Source: Nocardioides sp. InS609-2
Lineage (GTDB): Bacteria; Actinomycetota; Actinomycetes; Propionibacteriales; Nocardioidaceae
Assembly (NCBI RefSeq): GCF_023208195.1
Contig: NZ_CP060034.1
Coordinates: 496,001-560,000, forward strand
Direction of reading: 5' to 3'
DNA length: 64,000 nucleotides
Below are positions 7,670-15,129 of the stretch, piece by piece (position 1 is the stretch's first letter; every line of letters begins with the position of its first letter). The position numbers and the translations under genes are program-made. The notes beneath the pieces were generated by a model. The model was given only the letters and a program-made list of their open reading frames with translations, had not been told where the DNA came from and did not search any database.

Positions 7670-7690
7670 TTGACTGGGCGCCATGCGCGC

Positions 7691-8038
7691 CTAATGGTTG
7701 GCTGACCGACCGGACATCGAACTCCGGCCCATGTCACGCATCTGGCCCATCCCGGACTTGCGGCGCCCAGACATCCCGCCCTGCATCCCGGACATCTCGT
7801 CCATCGAGTCCGACATCAGGGAACTCATCTGCTTGCGGATCTCCGGGTCGTCCATCATCTTCGACATCGAGCCCATCATCTGGTGCTGTGACTCCGGGCT
7901 GCTCATCATCGCCGTCATGTCCGAACTCGAACTCGGACTGTCGTCCTGCTGGCCGGCCACCGCCCAGGTCGGGACCCCGACCAGTACTGCCCCCGCCGCG
8001 ACTCCTGCCACAACCTGCACTATCGAACGGACTACCAT
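7691..8038 (-). CDS. Secreted Met-rich protein, probable Cu(I)-binding
   Basis: A 115-residue protein with an N-terminal hydrophobic signal or anchor segment (about 6-28, ending 'VPTWAVAGQQ') and a mature part carrying 18 Met residues in M-x2-4-M spacings ('HQMMGSMSKMM', 'SGMQGGMSG', 'GMGQMRDMG'). Such methionine arrays chelate Cu(I)/Ag(I) outside the membrane. It starts at the ATG at 8038 behind a strong GGAGGA site. The CopA stump follows directly downstream, so the original unit was probably a Met-rich chaperone plus copper ATPase operon. The copper role is inferred from composition and neighbours; I recognise no named family. Confidence 0.72.
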   Translation of the reverse strand: MVVRSIVQVVAGVAAGAVLVGVPTWAVAGQQDDSPSSSSDMTAMMSSPESQHQMMGSMSKMMDDPEIRKQMSSLMSDSMDEMSGMQGGMSGRRKSGMGQMRDMGRSSMSGRSANH

Positions 8039-8569
8039 CTAAATCTTCCTCCAGGCGCGAATCGCATCGCGGGTTGTCGTTCTCGAATTCTGCTGAACAC
8101 CCCGATCCTGACGAGCCGATGTGAAGAACCCGTGCGATTGCTGTGCGCTTCCGAGGGGTATCCCGCAGTCGGTTCCTCCACCCCGGGCGGGACCTCGTTG
8201 CTGCCGCCAGTCCCTGGATACAAACCGACATCAACCTCGACGACACCTACATCACCCTCGATGCCACGGCGACCGCACTCCTTGCGGTCCGCCTCGGCCC
8301 ACAACGCCTGCCCCACCTGCCGCCGATCACGAGCGGCGGGCCGCCATGCCAGAGGCGTCCGCTTGCGTCCGCCCCAGCCGCGGCGGCCCGGCAGAGGCGC
8401 GGTGGCGCCGAGCTGCTTCTCGGCGGCCGCCCGGGCTGCACCCCGCTCATGCAGTGCGACCTCGGCCGGGGTGAGCTCGGCCGACCGAGCGCGGCCGGGA
8501 CGAAACAGCCTCCGCTTCACAGCGCGTTCCGCAGCTCGGACGGACCTCCTCGACCGGAGCCGTCGTGCG
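8039..8569. other. Gene-poor junction between the metal island and flanking genes
   Basis: No frame here gives a protein I recognise. On the minus strand, bases 8250-8560 can be read as a basic, Ala/Arg-rich stretch ('ELTPAEVALHERGAAR', 'PLPGRRGWGGRKRTPLAW') that might be the remnant of a plasmid or mobile-element protein, but it has no credible start. Overlapping frames on the plus strand look like shadows. The stretch probably marks one boundary of the accessory island. Confidence 0.4.
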
Positions 8570-9175
8570 TCAGCGGGCCAGCAGGGTCGCGAAGTCGACG
8601 ACGTCCGCATAGGGGTCGTCGACCTCGCGGGCCGGCGCGGACCTGACCAGCGCGGCGAGCTCGGCACCCGCCCCCTCGATCCGGTCGTTGAGCGCGGTGG
8701 CACGGGTGCCACCGAAGTCCTCGGTGGCCGCGAACACCGCGGTCGGCGCCACGATCGCCTTGAGATAGGCGAACAGCGGCCGCATCGCGTGCTCCAGCAC
8801 CAGGCTGTGCCGGGCGGTGCCGGCGGTGGCGCCGAGCAGCACCGGGATGCCGTGCAGCGCGTCGGGCTCGAGCACGTCGAAGAACATCTTGAAGAGCCCG
8901 GAGTACGACGCGGAGAACACCGGCGTGACGGCGATCAGCCCGTTGGCGCGGCGTACGGACTCGAGCGCCTCCTCGAGCTCACCGGTCGCGAAGCCGGTGA
9001 CCATCCGGTCGGCCAGCCCGTGGGCCAGCGGCCGGAGGTCGATGACGTCGACCTCGACCTGCTCCCCCGCAGTCCGCAGGGACTTCGAGGCCGCTGCGGC
9101 GAGCTGGTCGGCGAGCAGCCGGGTCGATGACGGGTTGCCGAGACCGGCGGTGACGACGGCGATGCGGGTGGTCAT
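8570..9175 (-). CDS. NAD(P)H-dependent FMN reductase (CE1759-like)
   Basis: A 201-residue flavodoxin-like fold: 'RIAVVTAGLGNPSSTRLLAD' is the phosphate-binding loop, and 'VTPVFSASYSGLFKMFFD' matches the conserved TPxYxxSxSGxxK region of NADPH-dependent FMN reductases. These enzymes supply FMNH2 to a monooxygenase. Its ATG overlaps the stop of the LLM monooxygenase gene (ATGA), so the two proteins are co-translated and are the likely two components of one oxygenase, as in the CE1758/CE1759 pair of corynebacteria. Confidence 0.88.
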   Translation of the reverse strand: MTTRIAVVTAGLGNPSSTRLLADQLAAAASKSLRTAGEQVEVDVIDLRPLAHGLADRMVTGFATGELEEALESVRRANGLIAVTPVFSASYSGLFKMFFDVLEPDALHGIPVLLGATAGTARHSLVLEHAMRPLFAYLKAIVAPTAVFAATEDFGGTRATALNDRIEGAGAELAALVRSAPAREVDDPYADVVDFATLLAR

Positions 9176-10254
9176 GCGAGGACCTCCTGGCGGGCGTTGA
9201 GGAGCGATGGGTGGGTGGGCGCGTCGGGGACGTGAGCGGGGCGGCCCTCGACGAAGCCGGCGCGCAGGTCGGGGAGAATCTCGCCGAGCAGGTCGAGCTG
9301 CTCCAGGACGGTCTTGAGAGGCAGTCCGGCGTGATCCATCAAGAAGAGCTGGCGCTGGTAGTCGCCGACGTACTCGCGGAAACCGAGCGTGCGCTCGACG
9401 ACCTGCTGCGGCGAGCCCACGGTGAGCGGAGTCGCCTTCACGAAGTCCTCGAGGGCCGGGCCGTGTCCGTAGACGGGCGCGCTGTCGAAGTAGGGCCGGA
9501 ACTCGTTGATGGCGTCCTGGCTGTTCCTGCGCATGAACGCCTGGCCGCCGAGCCCCACGATCGCCTGGTCGGCGGTGCCGTGGCCGTAGTGCTCGAAGCG
9601 GCGGCGGTAGAGCGCGACCATCTGCCGGGTGTGCGACGCCGGCCAGAAGATGTGGTTGGAGAAGAAGCCGTCACCGTAGATCGCCGCCTGCTCCGCGATC
9701 TCGGGGCTGCGGATCGAGCCGTGCCAGACGAACGGGGGTACGCCGTCGAGCGGGCGCGGCGTGGCCGTGAACCCCTGGAGCGGCGTGCGGTGCGTGCCCT
9801 CCCAGGTCACGACGTCCTCACGCCAGAGCCGGTGGAGGAGGGCGTAGTTCTCGACGGCGAGCTCGATGCCGTCGCGAATGTCCTTGCCGAACCACGGGTA
9901 GACCGGGCCGGTGTTGCCGCGGCCCAGCGTCAGGTCGACACGGCCGTCGGCGAGGTGCTGGAGCTGCGCGTAGTCCTCGGCGATCCGGACCGGGTCGGTC
10001 GTGGTGATCAACGTGGTCGCTGTCGAGAGGATGATCCGCTCGGTCTGGGCGGCGATGTAGGCGAGCGTCGTCGTGGGTGACGACGCCGCGAACGGCGGGT
10101 TGTGGTGCTGGCCGAGCGCGACGACGTCGAGGCCGACCTCCTCGGCCTTCTTCGCGATCGCGACGGTCGATCTGATGCGCTCGTGCTCGCTCGGCGTGGC
10201 CCCGGTCGTGGGGTCGGTCGTGACGTCACCGACGCTGAAGATGCCGAACTGCAT
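9172..10254 (-). CDS. LLM-class flavin-dependent monooxygenase (CE1758-like)
   Basis: A 360-residue luciferase-like TIM-barrel protein starting MQFGIFSVGD, with 'VALGQHHNPPFAASSP', 'GRVDLTLGRGNTGPVYPWFG' and 'GSPQQVVERTLGFREYVGDY'. Members of this family oxidise a substrate with FMNH2 and O2; the substrate here is unknown. I use the ATG at 10254, five bases after an AAAGGAG site, rather than the GTG at 10260 that abuts it. It is the first gene of a two-gene operon with the FMN reductase. An imperfect palindrome at 10282-10303 lies in the promoter region. Confidence 0.88.
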   Translation of the reverse strand: MQFGIFSVGDVTTDPTTGATPSEHERIRSTVAIAKKAEEVGLDVVALGQHHNPPFAASSPTTTLAYIAAQTERIILSTATTLITTTDPVRIAEDYAQLQHLADGRVDLTLGRGNTGPVYPWFGKDIRDGIELAVENYALLHRLWREDVVTWEGTHRTPLQGFTATPRPLDGVPPFVWHGSIRSPEIAEQAAIYGDGFFSNHIFWPASHTRQMVALYRRRFEHYGHGTADQAIVGLGGQAFMRRNSQDAINEFRPYFDSAPVYGHGPALEDFVKATPLTVGSPQQVVERTLGFREYVGDYQRQLFLMDHAGLPLKTVLEQLDLLGEILPDLRAGFVEGRPAHVPDAPTHPSLLNARQEVLA

Positions 10255-10281
10255 GATCACTCCTTTGGTTGAATTCTGAAC

Positions 10282-10303
10282 TATATGGCCTAACGGTCAT
10301 ATA
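10282..10303. promoter_or_regulatory. Imperfect palindrome upstream of the LLM/FMN reductase operon
   Basis: Arms TATATGGCC and GGTCATATA (8 of 9 positions pair) are separated by TAAC. The site is AT-rich and 28 bases upstream of the monooxygenase start, where a MarR/TetR-type repressor could bind. No regulator gene is adjacent, so the cognate factor is unknown. Confidence 0.4.
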
Positions 10304-10447
10304 CACCGGTCTATTCCGACTACCTAATCGGCCGTCCGATCGGTCATGTATTCCTGACCGGACTGCGGAGCCATTTGACAGGCCTTCGCGGCGACACTCG
10401 AGTAGCCGGTCCTCTCCGACCGTGCGTCCCCTGTTCTGGAGGTTGGT

Positions 10448-10954
10448 GTGCTGACACGCGCCCATGCGGCCCTGGCCGCGTCTGTCCTGCTCGTCCTTGC
10501 GGCTCTGCTCGCGGTTCTGCCTGCGACCACGGCGACCGCACAGGTGGGTGAGCGCAACGCCCTCGTCACCCGCGGCACCGTCACCGACGACTTCGAGCTC
10601 GCCACCGTGGCAAAGATCAACAAGGTGCGGGCCGCGCACGGTCTGCGCCCGATCAAGCGGGTCATCCCCTGCCTCGACGGGCTCTCCGAGAACTGGGGCC
10701 AGCGCATGGTCGCCGAGGGCCTGTGGGAGCACCGCGACCAGTCGAGCGTGGTCAGCGCCTGCCGGCTGTCGTGGACCGGCGAGACCCTGGCACGGGGCAA
10801 CTTCACTCCGGCATCGCTCGTGAAGATGTGGATGAACTCCCCGCCGCACCGCGCGATCCTGCTCACCACCCGTGCAAGGCTTGCCGGAATCGACGTCCGG
10901 TCCGGCGGGAACGGCCAGTATGCAGCGGTTCTCAATCTGGGTGACCGCGGCTGA
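10448..10954 (+). CDS. Secreted CAP-domain (SCP/PR1, YkwD-like) protein
   Basis: A 168-residue protein with a Sec signal peptide (about 1-31, ending 'TTATAQV') followed by a CAP domain: 'KINKVRAAHGLRPIKRV', 'WGQRMVAEGLWEHRD', 'TGETLARG' and 'MWMNSPPHRAIL'. The cysteines in 'VIPCLDG' and 'VSACRLSW' could form a disulfide. CAP proteins are exported and often associated with the envelope; their biochemical role in bacteria is poorly defined. It starts at the GTG at 10448 behind GGAGG. Confidence 0.82.
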   Translation: MLTRAHAALAASVLLVLAALLAVLPATTATAQVGERNALVTRGTVTDDFELATVAKINKVRAAHGLRPIKRVIPCLDGLSENWGQRMVAEGLWEHRDQSSVVSACRLSWTGETLARGNFTPASLVKMWMNSPPHRAILLTTRARLAGIDVRSGGNGQYAAVLNLGDRG

Positions 10955-11010
10955 CCTGATGGTCTAGGTTGAGCGGTTCCGCCCAATCGCCTGACCTCCC
11001 GGGAGTCTGC

Positions 11011-11808
11011 ATGCTCTACGTCGCCGTCGCGACGCGGACATTCCGGCGTTACTCGACCTACGTCGGCGCCACGGTGGCCGGCATCTTCACCAACTCCGTC
11101 TTCGGCCTCATCTACAGCTACGCCTACTCGGCGCTATGGGACCAGCGCCCCGACGCCGGCGGCTACGACTCCATCGACGCCGTCACCTACGTGTGGCTGG
11201 GCCAGGCGCTGTTGATGACTGTGGCGACCTGGGGCGGCGGCACCACCGACGACCTGGCCGAGCGGATCCGCACCGGCGACGTCGCCATCGACCTCTACCG
11301 GCCGGTCGGGATCATGGGGTGGTACCTCGCCGGCGACCTCGGCCGGGCGTCGTACCACCTCATCACGCGCGGTGTGGGCCCGACGATCCTGGGCTACCTG
11401 CTCTTCGACATCCGGCTGCCCGGTGGTCCGGTGGCGGCGATCGGGTTCCTGCTCAGCCTCGTGCTGGCGGTCGTGACGAGCTTCGCGATCCGCTGGCTGG
11501 TGGCGTGCTCGACGTTCTGGCTGCTCGACCAGGGCGGTCTGCGGATGATGGCCGGTGCGCTGGCGCTGTTCTTCAGCGGGATGGCGCTGCCGCTGGTGAT
11601 CTTCCCCGAGCCGTGGCGGTCGATCGCCCTGGCGCTGCCTTGGGCGTCGTACCTCCAGACTCCGGCCGACATCTGGCTCGGCAAGCGCGAGGGCCTGGAC
11701 CTGCTGGCCGCGCTCGCGCTCCAGGGCGTCTGGATCGTCATCCTGCTCGGCATCGGTCAGGTCGTGCTCTCGGCCGCGACGCGCAAGGTGGTGGTCCAAG
11801 GTGGCTAA
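11011..11808 (+). CDS. ABC-2 type transporter permease (first of pair)
   Basis: A 265-residue six-helix membrane protein of the ABC-2/DUF990-like permease group ('GDVAIDLYRPVGIMGWYLAGDLGR', shown here in part by 'TGDVAIDLYRPVG', is characteristic). The start is the ATG at 11011, six bases after GGGAG. It overlaps the next permease gene by eight bases, and an ATP-binding subunit follows, forming a three-gene exporter operon. Such exporters move drugs, lipids or glycoconjugates outward; no substrate can be inferred here. Confidence 0.85.
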   Translation: MLYVAVATRTFRRYSTYVGATVAGIFTNSVFGLIYSYAYSALWDQRPDAGGYDSIDAVTYVWLGQALLMTVATWGGGTTDDLAERIRTGDVAIDLYRPVGIMGWYLAGDLGRASYHLITRGVGPTILGYLLFDIRLPGGPVAAIGFLLSLVLAVVTSFAIRWLVACSTFWLLDQGGLRMMAGALALFFSGMALPLVIFPEPWRSIALALPWASYLQTPADIWLGKREGLDLLAALALQGVWIVILLGIGQVVLSAATRKVVVQGG

Positions 11809-12628
11809 CAGGGTGGCTGACATGGGCATCGTGCGGGACGCCCCGCGGCAGTACGCATGGATCGCGCTCATGTGGATCCGCGCCGCCCTGGCCTACCCCG
11901 CGTCGTTCTGGATCATGACCGTGTCGAGCGCGATCATCACCGGCCTCGACTTCGTCGGCATCGCCATCATGTTCGCCACGGTCGACACCCTGGGCGCTTT
12001 CGGCCTGCGCGAGATCGCCCTCCTGTACGGCGCCAGCGGCTTCGCCCTCGGGCTGGCCGACATGGCCATCGGCAGCGTCGAGCAGATCGGCCAGCACGTG
12101 CGCACCGGCAGCCTCGACACGATGATGACGCGGCCGGTGCCGCTGCTGGTGCAGGTGTGCGCCGACAAGTTCGCCCTGCGGAGGCTCGGGCGGATCAGCC
12201 AGTCGGTCATCGTGTTCGCGTGGGCGGGGTTACCCGTCGACTGGACGCCGGCGCGCGCCGCCGTCGCGCTGATGATGGTGGTCGCCGGCTTCGGCATCTT
12301 CTTCTCGTTCTTCGTGGCGTTCTCGTGCATCCAGTTCTGGACTGCGGATGCCAGCGAGTTCGCCAATGCGTTCACCTACGGCGGCAACACGATGACGCAG
12401 TACCCGCTCACGATCTTCCCGCGCGACGTCGTCGTGTCCTTGACGTTCCTGCTGCCGGTGGCATTCGTGAACTGGTATCCCTGCCTGTTCATCCTCGGCC
12501 GCGAGGACCCCTTCGGGATGCCTTCCTGGTTCGCCTTCCTCTCCCCCGTCGTCGCCGTCGGGCTGCTCGCCGTCTCGGCGCTCGCCTGGCGCACCGGGGT
12601 CCGCCACTACACCTCCACGGGAAGCTGA
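11801..12628 (+). CDS. ABC-2 type transporter permease (second of pair)
   Basis: A 275-residue membrane protein with about six helices, including 'TGSLDTMMTRPVPLLVQ', which parallels the 'TGDVAIDLYRPVG' element of the preceding permease. The two are therefore paralogous halves of a heterodimeric channel. The GTG at 11801 lies inside the end of the first permease gene, and its stop shares a base with the ATG of the ATPase gene, so all three are translationally coupled. Confidence 0.85.
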   Translation: MANRVADMGIVRDAPRQYAWIALMWIRAALAYPASFWIMTVSSAIITGLDFVGIAIMFATVDTLGAFGLREIALLYGASGFALGLADMAIGSVEQIGQHVRTGSLDTMMTRPVPLLVQVCADKFALRRLGRISQSVIVFAWAGLPVDWTPARAAVALMMVVAGFGIFFSFFVAFSCIQFWTADASEFANAFTYGGNTMTQYPLTIFPRDVVVSLTFLLPVAFVNWYPCLFILGREDPFGMPSWFAFLSPVVAVGLLAVSALAWRTGVRHYTSTGS

Positions 12629-13578
12629 TGTCGCTCATCCATGCGCACGACCTGAGCCGCACCTTCGTCGTACGACGCAAGGCCGGTGCGCTGCGCCGTA
12701 CTCGGGAAGAGGTGCACGCCGTCCACGGCGTCACGTTCTCGGTGGAGCCCGGCGAGATGGTCGGCTACATCGGCCCGAACGGCGCCGGCAAGTCGACGAC
12801 GATCAAGATGCTGACCGGGATCCTGGTGCCGACCGGCGGCGAGCTGCTCGTCTCCGGGGTGGAGCCGAGCAAGCACCGCACCGAGCTCGCCCGCAAGATC
12901 GGCGTGGTCTTCGGCCAGCGCACGACGTTGTGGTGGGACCTGCCGTTGCGCGACTCGTTCGAGCTGCTCCAGAAGATCTACAAGATCCCGCCGGTGCGCT
13001 ACCGAGAGAACCTCGACACGTTCGTCGAGCTGCTCGACCTCGGCGACCTGCTCGACACCCCCGTGCGCCAGCTGTCACTCGGTCAGCGGATGCGCGGCGA
13101 CATCACCGCCGCGCTGCTGCACGACCCCGACGTGCTCTACCTCGACGAGCCCACCATCGGGCTCGACGTGATCAGCAAGGGTCGGCTGCGCGAGTTCCTG
13201 CGCACCCTCAACGCCGAGCGCGGCACCACACTGCTGCTCACCACGCACGACCTGCAGGACATCGAGGCGCTCTGCGACCGGGTGATCGTGATCGACCACG
13301 GCACCCTCGTGTACGACGGCACGCTGGCCGGGCTGCATGAGCACGGTGGCTCGACCCGCACGCTCGTGGTCGACCTGGTCGACGAGGCGCCCCCGGTCGA
13401 GGTGCCGGGGGCGACGGTCCGCCGGGTCGAGGGTCCGCGTCAGTGGCTGACCTTTCCGGCCGATGCCAGCGCTGCACCCATCGTGGCCGCGGTTGCCGCG
13501 TCGTACTCCGTGGCCGATCTGTCGATCCAGGAGCCGGACATCGAGGACGTCATCCGGCAGCTGTACTCGCGCTCCTGA
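12628..13578 (+). CDS. ABC transporter ATP-binding protein of the ABC-2 exporter
   Basis: A 316-residue ATPase: Walker A 'GPNGAGKSTTIKML', Q loop 'VFGQRTTLWWDLP', signature 'LSLGQRMRGD', Walker B 'VLYLDEPTIGLD' and switch His in 'LLLTTHDLQDIE'. The signature is LSLGQ rather than LSGGQ, which is common in this ABC-2 subgroup. The C-terminal 80 residues form the regulatory extension of drug and lipid exporter ATPases. It shares one base with the upstream permease stop and ends the operon. Confidence 0.9.
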   Translation: MSLIHAHDLSRTFVVRRKAGALRRTREEVHAVHGVTFSVEPGEMVGYIGPNGAGKSTTIKMLTGILVPTGGELLVSGVEPSKHRTELARKIGVVFGQRTTLWWDLPLRDSFELLQKIYKIPPVRYRENLDTFVELLDLGDLLDTPVRQLSLGQRMRGDITAALLHDPDVLYLDEPTIGLDVISKGRLREFLRTLNAERGTTLLLTTHDLQDIEALCDRVIVIDHGTLVYDGTLAGLHEHGGSTRTLVVDLVDEAPPVEVPGATVRRVEGPRQWLTFPADASAAPIVAAVAASYSVADLSIQEPDIEDVIRQLYSRS

Positions 13579-13903
13579 GACCGGTGCCGGGATCTACTCA
13601 TGCGCATCACCTTCCTGGCTTGAAGCTTCCCGGTCCACGGTCTCGTCAAGTCCGGAGGAGGCGTGGGCCCGTGTCGCCACCCTGCCGCAATGCAGAGACC
13701 GGCCCGCGACGCGGCAGGACTCGTTCGCGTACGACTTCGACGTCGATCACCCGATCGCGTTGTCCCGAGACAGTCGAGGATTCGTTGCCGGCGCATCCCG
13801 ACCACGGTGGCGTGCCGCAGGTACAGACGTAGGAGACCGACGACCCCGGTCACTGTCTTTCACTGTCACTGTCGCTGCCGCGATGGTCGATGCGCCGAGG
13901 ACG
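13579..13903. other. Intergenic region, no gene seen
   Basis: These 325 bases separate the convergent ABC operon and the phosphatase gene. All frames are short or are shadows of the neighbours. A short run of CTTTCACTGTCACTGT units near 13855 is the only repeat I notice. No clear terminator hairpin with a T-tract was found. Confidence 0.5.
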
Positions 13904-15058
13904 TCACCCGCCAGTCGTGCTTGCGCCCCCGACCCGGACCTCGGAGTCGACCGACCGCGCCAAGATCAGCACCGCACGGTCATCGTCTCCACGGTCGACC
14001 CGGCGCAGGATCCGGCGGGCAGCGCCCGAGAAACCCAATCTCACGGCCTCGCGGGCGACGTCCTGCAGCCAGGCAATGCCGGTGTCGAGGTCGCTGTCGC
14101 GCGACTCGACAACCCCATCGGTGTAGAACATCAGCGCGTCGCCGGGAGCCAGCTGGCCGACGCTGCCGTGCAGCTCGGGGTCGGGCATGATGCCGAGCGC
14201 GGTGCCGCGGGCGTTGTCGATCTCCCAGGCCCGCTGGCCGTCAGCCGTGAGGGCGTGCCAGTGCAGCGCGGGCGGGTGCCCGGCGCTGGTGATCGAGTAG
14301 CTGCCGTCCACGAGGTCCACCAGCAGGTGGACGGCGGTCGAGAACGTCTCGTCGGAGTGCTGACGGAGCAGGAAGTCGTTGGCGGCCAGCATCAGCTCGC
14401 GCGGGGGCAGCGCACCGATCAACCCGCCGAGTGCCCCGGCGAACTGCAGGGCCTGTGGACCGGCCGCGAGCCCCTTGCCGCACACGTCGACCAGCACCAT
14501 CTCGAGGTGGCGTCCCTGGCGCAGGTCGGCGACGAGGAAGTCACCGGCATAGCGGGCGCCGTTGGCCGCGAGCAGGGCCGACTGCGCCTCCCAGCCGGCC
14601 GGCAGCTCGGGGACGGACCCCTTCGACTGGAGCCGGTTGCGCAGGTTGACCAGGAGCGCCTCACTGAGCGGCATCGGCAGTCCGGACCGCTGGCGACTGG
14701 CCTGGTAGAGGATCAGCGCGATCGCGACGAACAGCGAGAGCAGCGCGGCCGCGTGGGCCCCGGTCACCGGGCCCTCGTGGACCATGGACGTGGTCGACGC
14801 CAGGCCGACGTACGCCGCGACCAGCACGAGCGGCGCGAAGCGGAGGAGCAGCATGCCGACCAGGAGCCACACGAAGTAGGCGGTCAGCGGCATCAGCTCG
14901 TAGGCGTTCCACGACACGATGAATGACACCGAGACACAAGCCAGCAGCACCAGCAGCGCGAAGACCTGGCTCTCGTTCGAGCCGCTCCGCCAGGCCACCA
15001 CCTGGGCACGCACGTACGCCGCGAAACGGCGCGCGAGGTTCCCAAGGGCGGTCGACAT
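13904..15058 (-). CDS. Membrane PP2C/SpoIIE-type serine phosphatase
   Basis: A 384-residue protein with four or five membrane helices in the first 125 residues and a cytoplasmic SpoIIE/PP2C domain. 'YAGDFLVADLRQGRHLEMVL', 'VDVCGKGLAAGPQAL', 'SAGHPPALHWHA' and 'FYTDGVVESRD' carry the metal-binding Asp/Gly motifs. RsbU-like phosphatases act on phosphorylated anti-sigma antagonists; no partner-switch genes are nearby. It is transcribed alone and ends close to the convergent ABC operon. Confidence 0.86.
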   Translation of the reverse strand: MSTALGNLARRFAAYVRAQVVAWRSGSNESQVFALLVLLACVSVSFIVSWNAYELMPLTAYFVWLLVGMLLLRFAPLVLVAAYVGLASTTSMVHEGPVTGAHAAALLSLFVAIALILYQASRQRSGLPMPLSEALLVNLRNRLQSKGSVPELPAGWEAQSALLAANGARYAGDFLVADLRQGRHLEMVLVDVCGKGLAAGPQALQFAGALGGLIGALPPRELMLAANDFLLRQHSDETFSTAVHLLVDLVDGSYSITSAGHPPALHWHALTADGQRAWEIDNARGTALGIMPDPELHGSVGQLAPGDALMFYTDGVVESRDSDLDTGIAWLQDVAREAVRLGFSGAARRILRRVDRGDDDRAVLILARSVDSEVRVGGASTTGG

Positions 15059-15129
15059 GCGCGAAGCCTAGGTCGGGTGGTCACCCAGGTCCGGGAGATG
15101 GGCAAAGACCACCCAGGTGCGCGCGAAAT

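Noticed and set aside
8032..8712. Overlapping minus- and plus-strand frames of 110-330 codons in the junction and FMN reductase region
   Set aside because: They have no recognisable motifs, poor codon bias or are antisense to the FMN reductase; only the possibility of a decayed mobile-element gene was kept as a note.
11857..12627. Long plus-strand extension of the ABC ATPase frame back to 11857
   Set aside because: It is an Arg/His-rich shadow of the second permease; homology of the ATPase begins at the ATG at 12628.
13440..13853. A 137-codon minus-strand frame between the ABC operon and the phosphatase
   Set aside because: It is antisense to the ATPase end and has no protein-like pattern.
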